From the NCBI GenBank assembly GCA_010093515.1, contig MU001686.1, positions 221,821-247,982 on the forward strand: 26,162 nt of DNA. The letters run 5' to 3'. Under the pieces are notes generated by a model. That model saw only the letters and a program-made list of their open reading frames with translations. It was not told where the DNA came from and searched no databases. A program made the position numbers and the translations under genes. Origin of the DNA: Lineolata rhizophorae. Taxonomy: Eukaryota > Ascomycota > Dothideomycetes > Lineolatales > Lineolataceae. Every line of letters begins with the position of its first letter. The first letter of the stretch is position 1. This document shows, piece by piece, positions 8,951 to 19,421 of the stretch.

Positions 8951-11900
8951 GTCTATATTCGGAAGCGCTCGACGCTACTCCATGGAGGTGTATGTACATC
9001 TACTGTAGACTCGTCCTGTCCCCATCCGTGCACTGTTAGCTCCGACTCCTGCGGCGCATGTGGTCAGTTGCTCGCTGATCTACCTAGCGATCACTCCTGA
9101 GAGCTGGTGGATCAGGTGCGAGCTTATGTGCGGAGGAGTAGGGATTTGAGCTGTAATGCTGGACTTTGCGGAGGAGCATGGTTACTGTCGGAGTGGCTGT
9201 GTACCATGCATTCCGTACCACATAACCTGTCGCCGCGGTCATGCGAAGTGTGGACCTGCAGGGCTGCAATAAGTGCTGCTGTTCCTGTGTACCGGAGTTA
9301 GGTCACCTGGATAAGTGCTGCATACTACATCCTTGGTGAAAGAGGTAAGAGAAGATGCGGCGAACATGCACGTGAAGGGCGGAAATAGCAGAGGATGCGC
9401 CGAGGCAGCTATACGGGTGGAGGATTAAGCATTGACACCAAGAGCTACGGTCCGGCGAAGGAGCTTGGGCTTAGTTTGTCCGTTTGTCGGCATCAGGAAT
9501 TGCATGGGAGCTGGCAACTGCAGTCCCTCTTGACTAAACGAGCCGCAAAGCGACATCGTCCCAAGAATAGACCAGCAACCTCGTGGGCGCACGTCACCGT
9601 GGATCTCCGTTACATAGGATGCACAAGCCGGCCAGGTGAAGCGAGTTCGATTTTAGCCGGGACTTTGGAGTTGGGACGATCTGGTGGTGCGGAGCGCTGT
9701 GATGCTGCTACCGGTGTACCGGTTAGCCTTGTACCAAAACCAAAATAGAGTACCACTTCGTGCCATGGTTGAATGTATCTGCTACCCGGAGCAACGTAAG
9801 CATAAATAGACATACCGCTTATCGCCCAGGATATTTTGATAGCGGCGGCCGTAGTGTACTGCTAGTGAAGATGTGCACGCTAGAAAGTCACGACCACATG
9901 AAGGACGGAACTCGAACTCAGTGAGACAACAGCAAACAGGGTTGGCCGGTTCAGGGACGAGACCGGTCCATCGGCCGGACGCAACAATGCATGGGGAGAG
10001 CCCCGATGCTCCCGCTGGACATCCGATCAGCTCTTCAACATGCGGACGACCGTGCGCATTTGGAACGCTGGGTACGTATGTAGAACCAGGACGAGAGCGT
10101 CGACGGGGAAAGATGCGGCGAGCGGGTCCGGCTGCAGGACCGCTCCACGCGACGACCTCGTGGTGCCTGGCACATTGATCCTAGAACCGGCAAGCGCATT
10201 GACTTTGCTTCTGCAGGTCCTATTGCTTGCTCCACTTCCAGCAGCTCGTCCGATATCTGGCAGTTCGCCAAGAAGCGGCTACAGCCAAGCTGCAGGATTT
10301 CGGCGGTCGCTTCGCGGGTGGTGTGGGGAGAACTGCGTTCGTGCTCGACGGGCTGGCTGGCGAGTCCGCCATCTACAGTACATAGGAACGCACATGGACC
10401 TTCGGACGAGATGCAGGGGCAACGAGGGCGAGTCCGCGAGATGCAGCCAGCCGGCGCCGCGGCGGTCTTGTACGTGCGGAGTCGCTCCTTATGTTATTTC
10501 GCTTCCTCCCGCGCAGCTCGAAGAGGGAATGGCTTCGCCAAGGGCACTTCCCAAGAGGTCCGAGTGGCGTTCGGGCTGTTTTTTTTTTCTCCGCTCGTTT
10601 GCATCAACGCCACCGAACTGGCCACGTCGCTGTTGAGAGCTTTCGGTATGGTCGATGGGGCCAATTCAACATTCAAGCCATGATGTGCACGCCGACGAAT
10701 CTCCATGAATAATGGAGAGGCGGGATGCTCGAAATGAGTTCTAAACCACCTGCTCAATCTCTCCGTGACTCCAGCTTCCCGCCTGCTCCGACTGGTACCC
10801 AAGCGTAGCACAAATGCCCGGACTCCGGAGAAGCGATGCATTGTTCCTAGTTTACTACTACTGCAGCACGACCTGGAGCCAGGCCGATGCCAGGATCCCT
10901 AACCGCGGGCGAGAAACACGCGATGCTGCCACGAGGCTACATAGGTGGCCTCGGTCCGGTCCCTGCGGCGCATCGGGCCTCGAAGCTTCCGCTGCCAGGC
11001 ACAGAGTCCAAAAATGGACAACGGGCCCGGGAGCTCCTTGCCAGGCTGCCGACGCCACCATCTCGCCGCCAGCGCCCCGCTACTTACCACAACGTACACA
11101 GTCCGTCGTTCGCTTCATGGCACGGCGTCGATCAAACGCTCACCCGCGCCCGAAAAGGGTCCGCGCCGTCGCGGCAAGGTGCAGCGCCACCTGTTCGCAG
11201 ACCACGGCTCGCCGGGCTCTGCGTTGGCCGAACGTTTTGTGCCGCGGCCAAAACGAAACGCTGTGGCGTTCTTGTTCTTGTCGTGGACGCAGTCTCGGGT
11301 CCCGGGCACGTCGTGTGCGATTCTGTCAAAGGCTTGGGACAAAAGCGAGCAGGACAGCAGACACAGCTAGGCATGAAGACGACCAATATCTTCGAAAACG
11401 ATTTAATCCGTTGTTCTCCAATGCTGCATTTTGAAGTTTTGACATTTCGTTGGGACATTCTGGCCCGCACACTTTATGAACAGTTCTGCATCTACTGGTC
11501 AAATCCGCTCTATGCAACCCCAAATTATGTCGATCTTTATCAGGTTCTCGTGTGCACCTTTGATGTCCACAAATGCTTCAAAAATTCATCCTTATCGAAA
11601 GACTTCGATTCTGCGCTGTGCAGTGGCAATGCCAGCCTTTATCTACTGTAAAGATGCTCCCATCCACCACCAAAGCCCTTGCCACGTTGTGCAGCTCGCC
11701 TGCATGCGGGAAAGCACTCTACAAGCTGTATGTGCGGACGGGCCGGGTGGCAGCGAGCCCGACGCCGCCCATCTGCCGTCCAGGGTGCTAGGAGCCACTT
11801 GGCCCCTTGTTCTTCTGCCCGCACGAGGCGGAAGCACGGACTGCAAACGAAAGATTCCCGTTTGTCGAAGGCTCGCCGCGGGACGGCGAGGGCCCGCGGG

Positions 11901-11951
11901 AATGCGGCTTTCCTATCGAAGAGTTTCGCCGCACTAAGCACATCCCTACAT
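8951..11951. other. Intergenic DNA without a supported gene
   Basis: Several ORFs of 60-254 codons exist (the longest is 10887-11651 on +), but they overlap one another in several frames, change character abruptly along their length and match no family I know. A tRNA-like GAGTTCGATTT word at about 9643-9653 lacks an A box and a paired acceptor stem. Two ACCGGT sites separated by GT (9710-9723) form a small symmetric element. Nothing else is supportable. Confidence 0.55.
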
Positions 11952-11954
11952 ATG

Positions 11955-13510
11955 TGTGCCACTTCTAGATCGCCCCTTTTGTGCTCGTCGTTGTCGCAGC
12001 AGCGCGGCGCGGAGCCCGGAGGAGGTTTCTCACGGCCGACTGTGTTTTAAGCTGCCTGCCCGTCTGTCCGTCGCGTTTGTTCTTTGTGCGCCCGGGAGCA
12101 CAGAACTGGTCCAAAACACACCACGTCTCCCGTACCCTGATCTCAAACAGAACGAGTCGACCGGAGGCTTGAGACCCTCCAGGGCACAGTTGATTCATTC
12201 TAAAAGGTTGAAGAAGGGCCCGCCGCCTCAAAGGCCGACCTCGAGTTGGGCTCACTTTCCCAGTCTTTCTCTTCCTCCTTTGACACCGGCCTCCGCGTCC
12301 CCTGTTCCTCAACGTCTTTTAATCTACCCGCCCGTGGGAAGACACGAGAGTGCGCTGGTCCCTCGCAGCGCCCGACTATTTTGGGGACCTTGTATATTCG
12401 ACCCTGGCCACCCTCACCTTCTCGCCCATTACCGCCTATCGTCATAGTATGCGCATCCTCGCAGCCCTTTCAGTTTGCTGGGACTGACAATATATTTTGA
12501 TAAGGCTTTGGCAGCGCACCGGCCTGGTCCTGTCCGCCTTGCTGGGCAAGCGTACCTGACAGGAGTCAATCAACCCGATCCCTAGCTGGTTGTTCTCGTG
12601 CAACTCTCCGACTGGCCCTTCGAGCTGAACCCTACCGTCCGACAGCCGGCCTACCCGCCGAGCCAATCACCACTCCGCCTGCCACCATCATCCTGGACTC
12701 CAACCCGATATCCACGACGCCGGCTGAGCAGTTGCAACCACCCTAGGCCAGAGGAGCCAAGGCCCACCGCAACCCTACACTGCGCGGACGGTAGACTGCA
12801 TCGAGCTTTGCTGCGTTAATCTGGGCCGCGGGCTTGTCTGACTGCATTGTACTTATTTCTGGTGCCTTTCGTCCCTCACCACTTCCTTGGCCCTGTGTGT
12901 GCCCAGCGCTCCTTCCACCGGCGTCCGTTCATTTTTTTTCTCTCTCTCTTTTGCCTGTCTGTCTGCGGCTGCGCAGGACGCGCCTCCGCCCAGCTAGCCC
13001 GCAAAAAGAAGTCGTTCGTCCGAACTTTTTTCAGCTTTCGCTTCTTTACCTTGCGCACCGGACGGAATCCGTCGTGGAACCTTGCCGTGGAGGGGCTAAC
13101 CCCCCAGCGAGCTGAACTCTACGTCTCTCATTCAAAGGAAGAGATAAAGCTTTCGCGCGGCGCCCCGTCGGGGTCCATTTTCGCGGGGTACAGATTCTGA
13201 GGGTGGTTACTGTGTGGCTGCGGATTTCTGCGCTGACGATCGTCTTGCTTACCCTCCTCCGTCAACATACCCGGTGGGAGGCTTGGCTGCGTCAGTAATT
13301 ACTCTCCGCCGCACTGCCTCACTCCCACTTCACCACTCCCACATCACCTCGCTGCGGTCTCACTTCGCGGCAACTCTTGCATATTAGGCCTTCGCCTCCC
13401 CCACCGAGCCGCGTCTCACTGCTTCCTTCTTTTCCCCCCCGCGTGCCTCGGGTTTCGCCCTCGAGGTTACTTGTACCTTTTGATTATATTCTCTCCTCCG
13501 CCAACACAAA
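11955..13510 (+). promoter_or_regulatory. Probable very long 5' leader/promoter of the 13511 gene, nearly ATG-free
   Basis: On the + strand I find a single ATG (at 12449) between 11955 and the start codon at 13511; the last 1059 bases have none in any frame. The same interval carries 14 CAT triplets, so the lower strand is not short of ATG. Such one-sided depletion is expected where a transcribed leader is under selection against upstream start codons. CT-rich tracts typical of fungal leaders occur at about 12245-12310, 12930-12970 and 13385-13440. The transcription start is not known; introns may be present. The triplet counts are seen directly and the leader is inference. Confidence 0.55.
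12932..12949 (+). repeat. Poly-T plus TC dinucleotide tract
   Basis: A run of eight T is followed by CTCTCTCTCT, then shortly after by repeated TGTC units. It is a simple pyrimidine tract within the presumed leader of the 13511 gene. Confidence 0.8.
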
Positions 13511-15535
13511 ATGGAAACCGTTATGCAGCTTCAGAGACCTCACCTCAATATCCCGGAGCGGAATTGGATTCGCAAACCGGCTTTGACTAAAATCGAGCCC
13601 ACGCAAACTATGGAGAAGCCATACATCCCTCGGATTCATTCATCTGCGAGCAACAGTTCCGCAGGCTCTTCCTATTCGGACCGTGTGCAAGTTCTCGCAC
13701 CTCCGACCATCGTCCACCCGGATCCCAACGCCAGTCCTACGAGCGACTATGATCGCCGGTATCTGTCTGACGAAGAGCCTCTTTCCCCCGACGTCTCCCC
13801 TCTCGATCCCGACCTGCCAATCCCCGACTTCGACGACGAAGACGGAATCAGCATGCTCGACGTAGATGCCATGGTGCAGCCCAAAATGCAGTACGAGGCC
13901 CCTCAGCAGGAGCAAGAAGAGGAGCCCGAGTCGGCACTAGAACCCACGCGCAACTCCTTCTACGAGATCCTCGAAGCCAAGCCTATCACGCCCGTGAAGA
14001 GCAAGTGCGCCGTCGCGGTGCAGCTCGTGTCGGCCGGGCGGCCCCGCGTCGTCGAGGTGCCGCTGTCTGCGCAGCAGTCGTCGCGCAGCGGATCAGTGGG
14101 TGCCGAGGACAGCGACAGGTCGCCGCCGCAGCAGCAACAGCAGGCGGAGCCCCGTCCGGGATCGCGCGAATCACCCATTCCGGTCGCACGAGCGGTGGAC
14201 TCAGTAGTACCGACTGTGCGTGCACCCGTTCCACGGCGGCGCCTACACACGTCAAACGGAGCCCCGACAGCACGGCCGCCACCTCCGTCGAACTACAGCT
14301 CCGGTGCTGGTGCGGCGACGACCGGGTTCTACTCTGCCGTGGGCATCAACGCAGAGATCGCCAACATGGATACTCCCAGGCCGACGTCCTCTATCCCGAG
14401 CCCACTGGCCCGCCCCAGCTCACCCACCATCGCCGTCCGCCCAGCAACCTCGGCGGGCGACAGCCCGTCTTCGCCCGCTCAAACGACTCAAGCAGCGACT
14501 CCTCTGCCGCGCAATCGCTCGCCTCTCAGCGTTTCGACGACTAGGCCCGTCACTCCTCGCTCGTCCCACGTCCCGCTCGCCTCCATCTCGACTCCCTTGC
14601 GCGACTACTCCAGTGCCGGCGGCATGCAGTCCCCCTTGCCCACGATGGCGAGCGCGGCCGTGCCCCGCAGCGCCGCCCGCCGCACGCCGCGCAGCACGCC
14701 CATCGTGCCGCGCATCCCGACCGAGTACCTCGGCAGCCCGCATCTGTACAGCGAGTTCAACCCGGGCATGGTCTCGGAGCCGGCCGAGAGCGGCGGCCTG
14801 CCTCACGGCGCCGCCGCCGCCGCCTCCGAGCTCTCCCTGAGCGCCTCCTCCCTGTCGCCCAAGAGCCCCGCCAAGAAGAAGCTGCGCAGCATCTCGCGCA
14901 CCATATCCATCGCCAAGATGGCCGTCTCGCTCGGCGGCGCGCACACCGGCAGCGGCGAGAAGGCCGGCACCGCCGCCGGCGCCGACGCCAACGACCACCC
15001 GACGCCCGCCCACACGCCCGCCCACGGCGTCAGCTTCGCCCCCGCGGCGCCCCGCACGGCGAGCCTGCCGCACCGCCGCCACCGCTCCACGACGCTGGAC
15101 CGGCACGCCTTGGCCGGCGAGCCGGGGCACCCGAGCTGGGCGGCGCACCTGGGGTCCGGGCCGGCGAGCACGGCGCCCTCGTCGGCGGCGCACTCGACGG
15201 CCGCGTCCAGCATCGCCGAGGCGTCGTCGGTGACGAGCGTGTCGGCGTCCAGCCTGGACGACTTGACGCCGGTGGTGGCGGCGCCCGTGAGGAGGCGCGC
15301 GAGCACGGCTGCTACGGCGGCACCATCGGCGAGGCCCAGGGCGAAGATGGTGCCGAGGGCCGCGGATGAGAGGGCGCCGCCGATTGAGATTCCGCCGTTC
15401 GATAGCGACGATGAGGAGGAAGGGGAGGGGTTCAAGGTGCTGAAGGGGAGGGGCAAGGTGAGGAAGGCGAGGCCGGAGGAGAAGGGGATTGTGGGTGGTG
15501 CGAGGGAGGGGCGTAGGAGGATGGTTTTGGATTGA
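13511..15535 (+). CDS. Large low-complexity, probably disordered protein of unknown function (674 aa)
   Basis: A single uninterrupted frame opens with ATG in good fungal context (CACAAAATGG) and ends at TGA 15533-15535. I do not recognise a family. The protein is rich in Ser, Pro, Ala, Thr and Arg and has no signal peptide, membrane segment or folded domain that I can see. Visible features: a start with regular-looking residues (HLNIPERNWIRKPAL), an acidic stretch at about 84-112 (FDDEDG), Gln and Glu runs near 130, a more ordered-looking segment at about 148-180 (NSFYEILEAKPITPVKSK), many SP/TP sites (possible phosphorylation sites), a basic amphipathic segment near 450-475 (KKKLRSISRTISIAKMAV), and an acidic patch near 630 (FDSDDEEEGEGF) followed by a basic tail. 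A nuclear or cell-cortex adaptor role would fit, but that is speculation. The length and steady character of the frame, the clean start and the ATG-poor leader support a real gene. Confidence 0.85.
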   Translation: METVMQLQRPHLNIPERNWIRKPALTKIEPTQTMEKPYIPRIHSSASNSSAGSSYSDRVQVLAPPTIVHPDPNASPTSDYDRRYLSDEEPLSPDVSPLDPDLPIPDFDDEDGISMLDVDAMVQPKMQYEAPQQEQEEEPESALEPTRNSFYEILEAKPITPVKSKCAVAVQLVSAGRPRVVEVPLSAQQSSRSGSVGAEDSDRSPPQQQQQAEPRPGSRESPIPVARAVDSVVPTVRAPVPRRRLHTSNGAPTARPPPPSNYSSGAGAATTGFYSAVGINAEIANMDTPRPTSSIPSPLARPSSPTIAVRPATSAGDSPSSPAQTTQAATPLPRNRSPLSVSTTRPVTPRSSHVPLASISTPLRDYSSAGGMQSPLPTMASAAVPRSAARRTPRSTPIVPRIPTEYLGSPHLYSEFNPGMVSEPAESGGLPHGAAAAASELSLSASSLSPKSPAKKKLRSISRTISIAKMAVSLGGAHTGSGEKAGTAAGADANDHPTPAHTPAHGVSFAPAAPRTASLPHRRHRSTTLDRHALAGEPGHPSWAAHLGSGPASTAPSSAAHSTAASSIAEASSVTSVSASSLDDLTPVVAAPVRRRASTAATAAPSARPRAKMVPRAADERAPPIEIPPFDSDDEEEGEGFKVLKGRGKVRKARPEEKGIVGGAREGRRRMVLD

Positions 15536-18500
15536 GGGTGGAGATGAAGGTGGAAGGGCGAGGGGGGGCCGAGCCGATTTACGGAAGCGTCAGTTACCAC
15601 ATGGAGTTCTCATGACGGTATGTTGGTAGCTACGTCCGTTCCCTTTTGGTGGCTATTCACACTTCTTTTCGTTGCTGGATCCTGGTCTTGGAACAGCCCT
15701 TCTTTTTCCCATTCTTCGACGTGAGCCTCCGCCCCGATTGGGCTGAGGCGATTAATAATAGTTGGTGTCCTGGATTGGTGCCTTTCCCGACTTCTTACGC
15801 TCCCTCATAAAGTCGTATACGACCGTCACGTTTTCAACACTTATTTCCTATGTTTCTTCGACTCTATTTCCTTTTTCTAAATTTCTTAGTCTTCTACCCA
15901 AGTTGGGCAAGCAATACCACAAGGCGCTATAGGCGCCGGGAGGTGGAGTTTCGAGGCGCAAAGTTTTGGGAGATTTTCTCGAGACTGTTGGCTTTTGGGT
16001 CGGAGAATACCTTGTTATGAGCCCGGCTGGCTCTTGAGATTGCTGCTGCTATTGCAAGGTGTACGGGGGCTTGGTCAATCAGTCCGATATTTCTTTCATC
16101 TCCTGTCGTCGTGGGTGGACCTCTTTCTCTTGCCTGTACAACACTCCTGTATGTACAACGTTGGGCTCCTCATCGAGCCTCCGGCAGCTCCTCTCACTTG
16201 GATAAGCCTGCCCCTTTTCCAATACACGCCGCAGCAAACCAAATCCATTCCCCAATCAACTACACCAAACATCGTGCAAAACTACCAGCGTCTCTAAAAT
16301 AACCACCTCTTTCCGCCTTCAAGCCGCCTCGCCCTCCCCCAAAATTCCCGTCGCCTCGCCTCCTCCAGCACACAGACCACCCGAACGCCCCTGCCCAAGC
16401 AGCCAAATTCCCGCGCCTCTTCCACCGGAGAATTTCCTCCTCGGGCCCACCACCCCTGCGAACGCACCACGCTCGCGGCGCGCGGCGCACACGTGCCTGC
16501 GTGCCAGCGCGCCCCGTGCGCTCGGCCACAAGGCGCAGCCCTCCCTGCCGCGCTATGACATACTACATACGTGTTCCCGAACGCGGGCTCTTCAGATTGA
16601 TTGCGCGCGCGCGCGCCGTCAAGGCAACGGAAAGAGTGCTCGGTGGCACCCGCACGTTCGGCGCTTGTGCCGGGGGGCCAGGGCGGCATGGCTAGGAATT
16701 GATGGTGGCGGTGTCGCGCGGTCGGAGTGGTGGTCGGAGTGTTGAGAGGCTAGGTGGATAGTGCGGCGCAGGGCGGAGGCCGTTGATTACTGGGCCAGGC
16801 AGGTTGGTAAGGCAGCGTAAGCGTGTTTCCTGAGCAAGTGTAGGCGGTGGGTGTGGGCGGTAGGGACTCGCGAGGCCGTGGGGAAGGCCGCTGGGCGACT
16901 GCTAGGGCATAGCCTTTAGGTGGCCGGTGCTATGATAGCAGGGATCTGGTTTTCATAGTGCGCTGGGGCGCAGTAGATTGTATGATTGATCCATGGGTGG
17001 GCTAATATCGGGGCCAGCAGGCGACCAGCGTGATCGAATGTTCCTGAAGAGCAGGGCTGCAGGGGCCGTAGATTGTCGTCACATTCGACTAGGGGACACA
17101 GCCAGTGTCCCAATAACTCAGCCTGACGAGATGTTTGGAGAGACTTTCCCTTCGACGACTGGCTGATTAGCTTGATGGGGGGATTTTCAAGGATCGTAGC
17201 GTGGGTCCTGACCGACCTTAGTAGCTATGAGCAGAGTCATTTCTCACCATCGACGTAGGCATTACATGTATATGTAGTAGTTCTGCATGTCCAAAGCTGG
17301 TCTGGTACTTTTAAATTCAAAGCATCAAGATAAAAACCGCCCTATTCATACTCTTATACCCGCATTAGTACTACAAAATTCTCAACGTCCGCCTAAACTT
17401 ATCAACAACCGACGTGATGCCCGCAACAATGCCAAATCATCAACCAAACGAACGAATAGATAAAAACGCCGGACAGAGCATACCTCACCAAAGACCTTCC
17501 CGCCACAGTAGAAAAAAATTGGTATATCACTTTTAACATCTTAGCCAAATAGCATTCATACCTTCGCGCCTAAGGTACCGCGCACAAAAGCCTCAACACT
17601 CTGCTCGCGTCCCATTTTCCTGACGACAGCCCCACCCGCCGCAAGTGACTCAGTCCCTCCTCCAGCTCCATCAACAGCAATTATTTTCCTCGCATTCCAC
17701 GTCTTGCTGCCTTTCCAACAACCCCTCCTGACTCGCTTGACGCAACCCAAACACACGAAAGCAGCACGGCAACTCCACTCCGCCATCCCATCTCAGGCCG
17801 CGCATCCATTCCGCATAAAACACCTCACACACACTCACTCCTCAACCAGCACCCCGACTAGTCCGAAGAAACACCAATGATATCAAGTCAATACTGCGAC
17901 GTTAAACCTACCTACAACCCCACCGCTCCCTCCAGCGTTCCTCCACTCTACATCCTCCAACCCGCGCAACCGCAGCCCACCACCTCCTCCACCGCGCCAA
18001 AAAGAAAAAACAGCGCCAACAAACAAAAAGAGCTACCCACATGAGCAAGAGGAACAAAGCGTCGAACCGGAGACAAGAAGCGGGGAAACAGACCGAGACG
18101 CAGTCGGCCCACCCCGCCGAAACCACGCCACAGCCACCCACTCGCCCATCTTTCCCGGCCGCGTTTTCACCGCCACGGGACGCTTTGATGCTCATCTCAG
18201 TCGAGCTACGCCATGCCTCTCTGCGCCTATCCTAACCCTCCACAAAGCGCCCCCAGTCTCCACATTCCCGATCTCGAGCGTCTCGACGCGAAAGACAGAC
18301 CAGCCAGTCAACTAGTCAGCCACAAGACGGGGGCCTGCCGAGCAAGTCCCCACGAATCCATTCCACACAGGGCATAAAGCGTAAATAGAAATATCTTTTT
18401 TGGTCTCGCTTCGCATAAAAGCCGAAACGAGGTATTCGTAGTATCCTAGGGGCGCCTGCATGCGTGCGTGTTTTGAAAGTGTGAGTGTGAGTTGATATCA

Positions 18501-19421
18501 GGTCTGGCTATCCGACTTCCCCCGCTTCAATCCTCCGTTTCCTTCTCGTGGTAAGAAAAAAAAAGAATAAAAGGGCTGAGAGAAAAGGATAAAAAAAGGG
18601 GGGAAAGGAACAAGAATAAAACAGAAAGGTAACCGAACAGGTAAAAGAAAAAAAAAAGAAAGAGGATAAGAGAAGAAAAAACAAAAACATAGAAAGACAT
18701 GAAACAAAAAAACCATTACAACGCCATGATCTATGCTAATGACCTGACCTAGCCCTCCCTCGCCGTCCGCAACCCCTAACAAAGACAACAAGACAGAAAC
18801 AAGGGGAGGAGCAAGAACAAGAGAAAGAGGAGAGAAAAAAAAAGGAAAGAGGAAGCAAACAGCCAGCACAAGAATTATCCACAAGCACCGCCTCCGCCTC
18901 TCAGCCTACAGCCTAACAGATGCGCCCCGACAGGGAGAACTCATTCTTCAATAGACCGCAAAGCAAGGCATAGAATCCGCACAGCCGCGGCGGTAGCGAA
19001 GATAACAAGGGGGCCGCGCAAGCACCAGCAACAGCAGCAAGCAGCGCTCGTACAGCACCAGGAGGTGGGGCAACAAAACCCGACACTCTCTCCCTACCCT
19101 CGACCTCGCCCGAGACACACACGCAGCAAACGCGCCCCGCAAGACAAGCCAACCAACGGAACCAGCCAGTCAAGCCTTCACGAGGCCCCCATCGCTTCCG
19201 GCCCGCGACAGTTCGCCATGGCGAGGCAGGCTCCCGCCACGTCTACGCAGGACAAAATGCAGCAAACAATGCCCCCCCCAGCTCCACCGACAGCCACCCT
19301 TCTCCAGCTTTCTCCACCCGTATCCCATATCCGTACCCCCCCCATCTCGCCTAACTCCGTTCTATCCATCCATCCACCCATCCCGCTCCTCTCCCCTCCC
19401 GCTTTCCGACGACGACCCGCC
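15536..19421. other. 3.9-kb region between convergent genes, no supported gene
   Basis: It should hold the 3' UTRs of both flanking genes. ORFs on either strand reach at most 131 codons (16294-16689 on -) and show no recognisable domain. A 95-codon frame at 17908-18195 on - has a hydrophobic middle but no clear gene context. The + strand is CT-rich at about 16295-16450 and purine-rich at 18540-18860. The spacing is wide for a convergent fungal pair, so an unrecognised non-coding transcript or lineage-specific gene is possible. Confidence 0.5.
18550..18712. repeat. Strand-asymmetric purine-rich tract
   Basis: The + strand is almost entirely A and G with scattered C and T, including runs of A up to ten long and a G run; a second similar patch lies at about 18779-18858. 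On the - strand this is a long polypyrimidine tract. Such tracts are common in fungal promoters and leaders, which would suggest - strand transcription, but no credible gene follows on that strand. Confidence 0.7.

Noticed and set aside
9600-9670. tRNA-like word GAGTTCGATTTTAGC
   Set aside because: No A-box (TRGCNNARY-type) sequence precedes it at the right distance and no acceptor stem can be paired.
9895-9960. tRNA-like T-arm on the - strand (GAGTTCGAGTTCCGTCC)
   Set aside because: The upstream - strand bases lack an A box and do not fold into D and anticodon arms.
10887-11651. 254-codon + frame as a gene
   Set aside because: The translation changes from Arg/Pro/Ala-rich to ordinary AT-rich-coded sequence midway, no family is recognised, and competing frames of similar length overlap it on both strands.
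14420-15600. Two - strand frames of 257 and 265 codons opposite the 13511 gene
   Set aside because: They lie in GC-rich, Ala/Arg/Ser-coding DNA where antisense frames stay open by composition; no start context, domain or leader supports them.
17556-18195. Possible - strand gene formed by the 76- and 95-codon frames behind the polypyrimidine tract
   Set aside because: Neither has a recognisable domain, the ATG context is ordinary, and the region between them and the tract contains several ATG on that strand, unlike the leaders of the real genes here.
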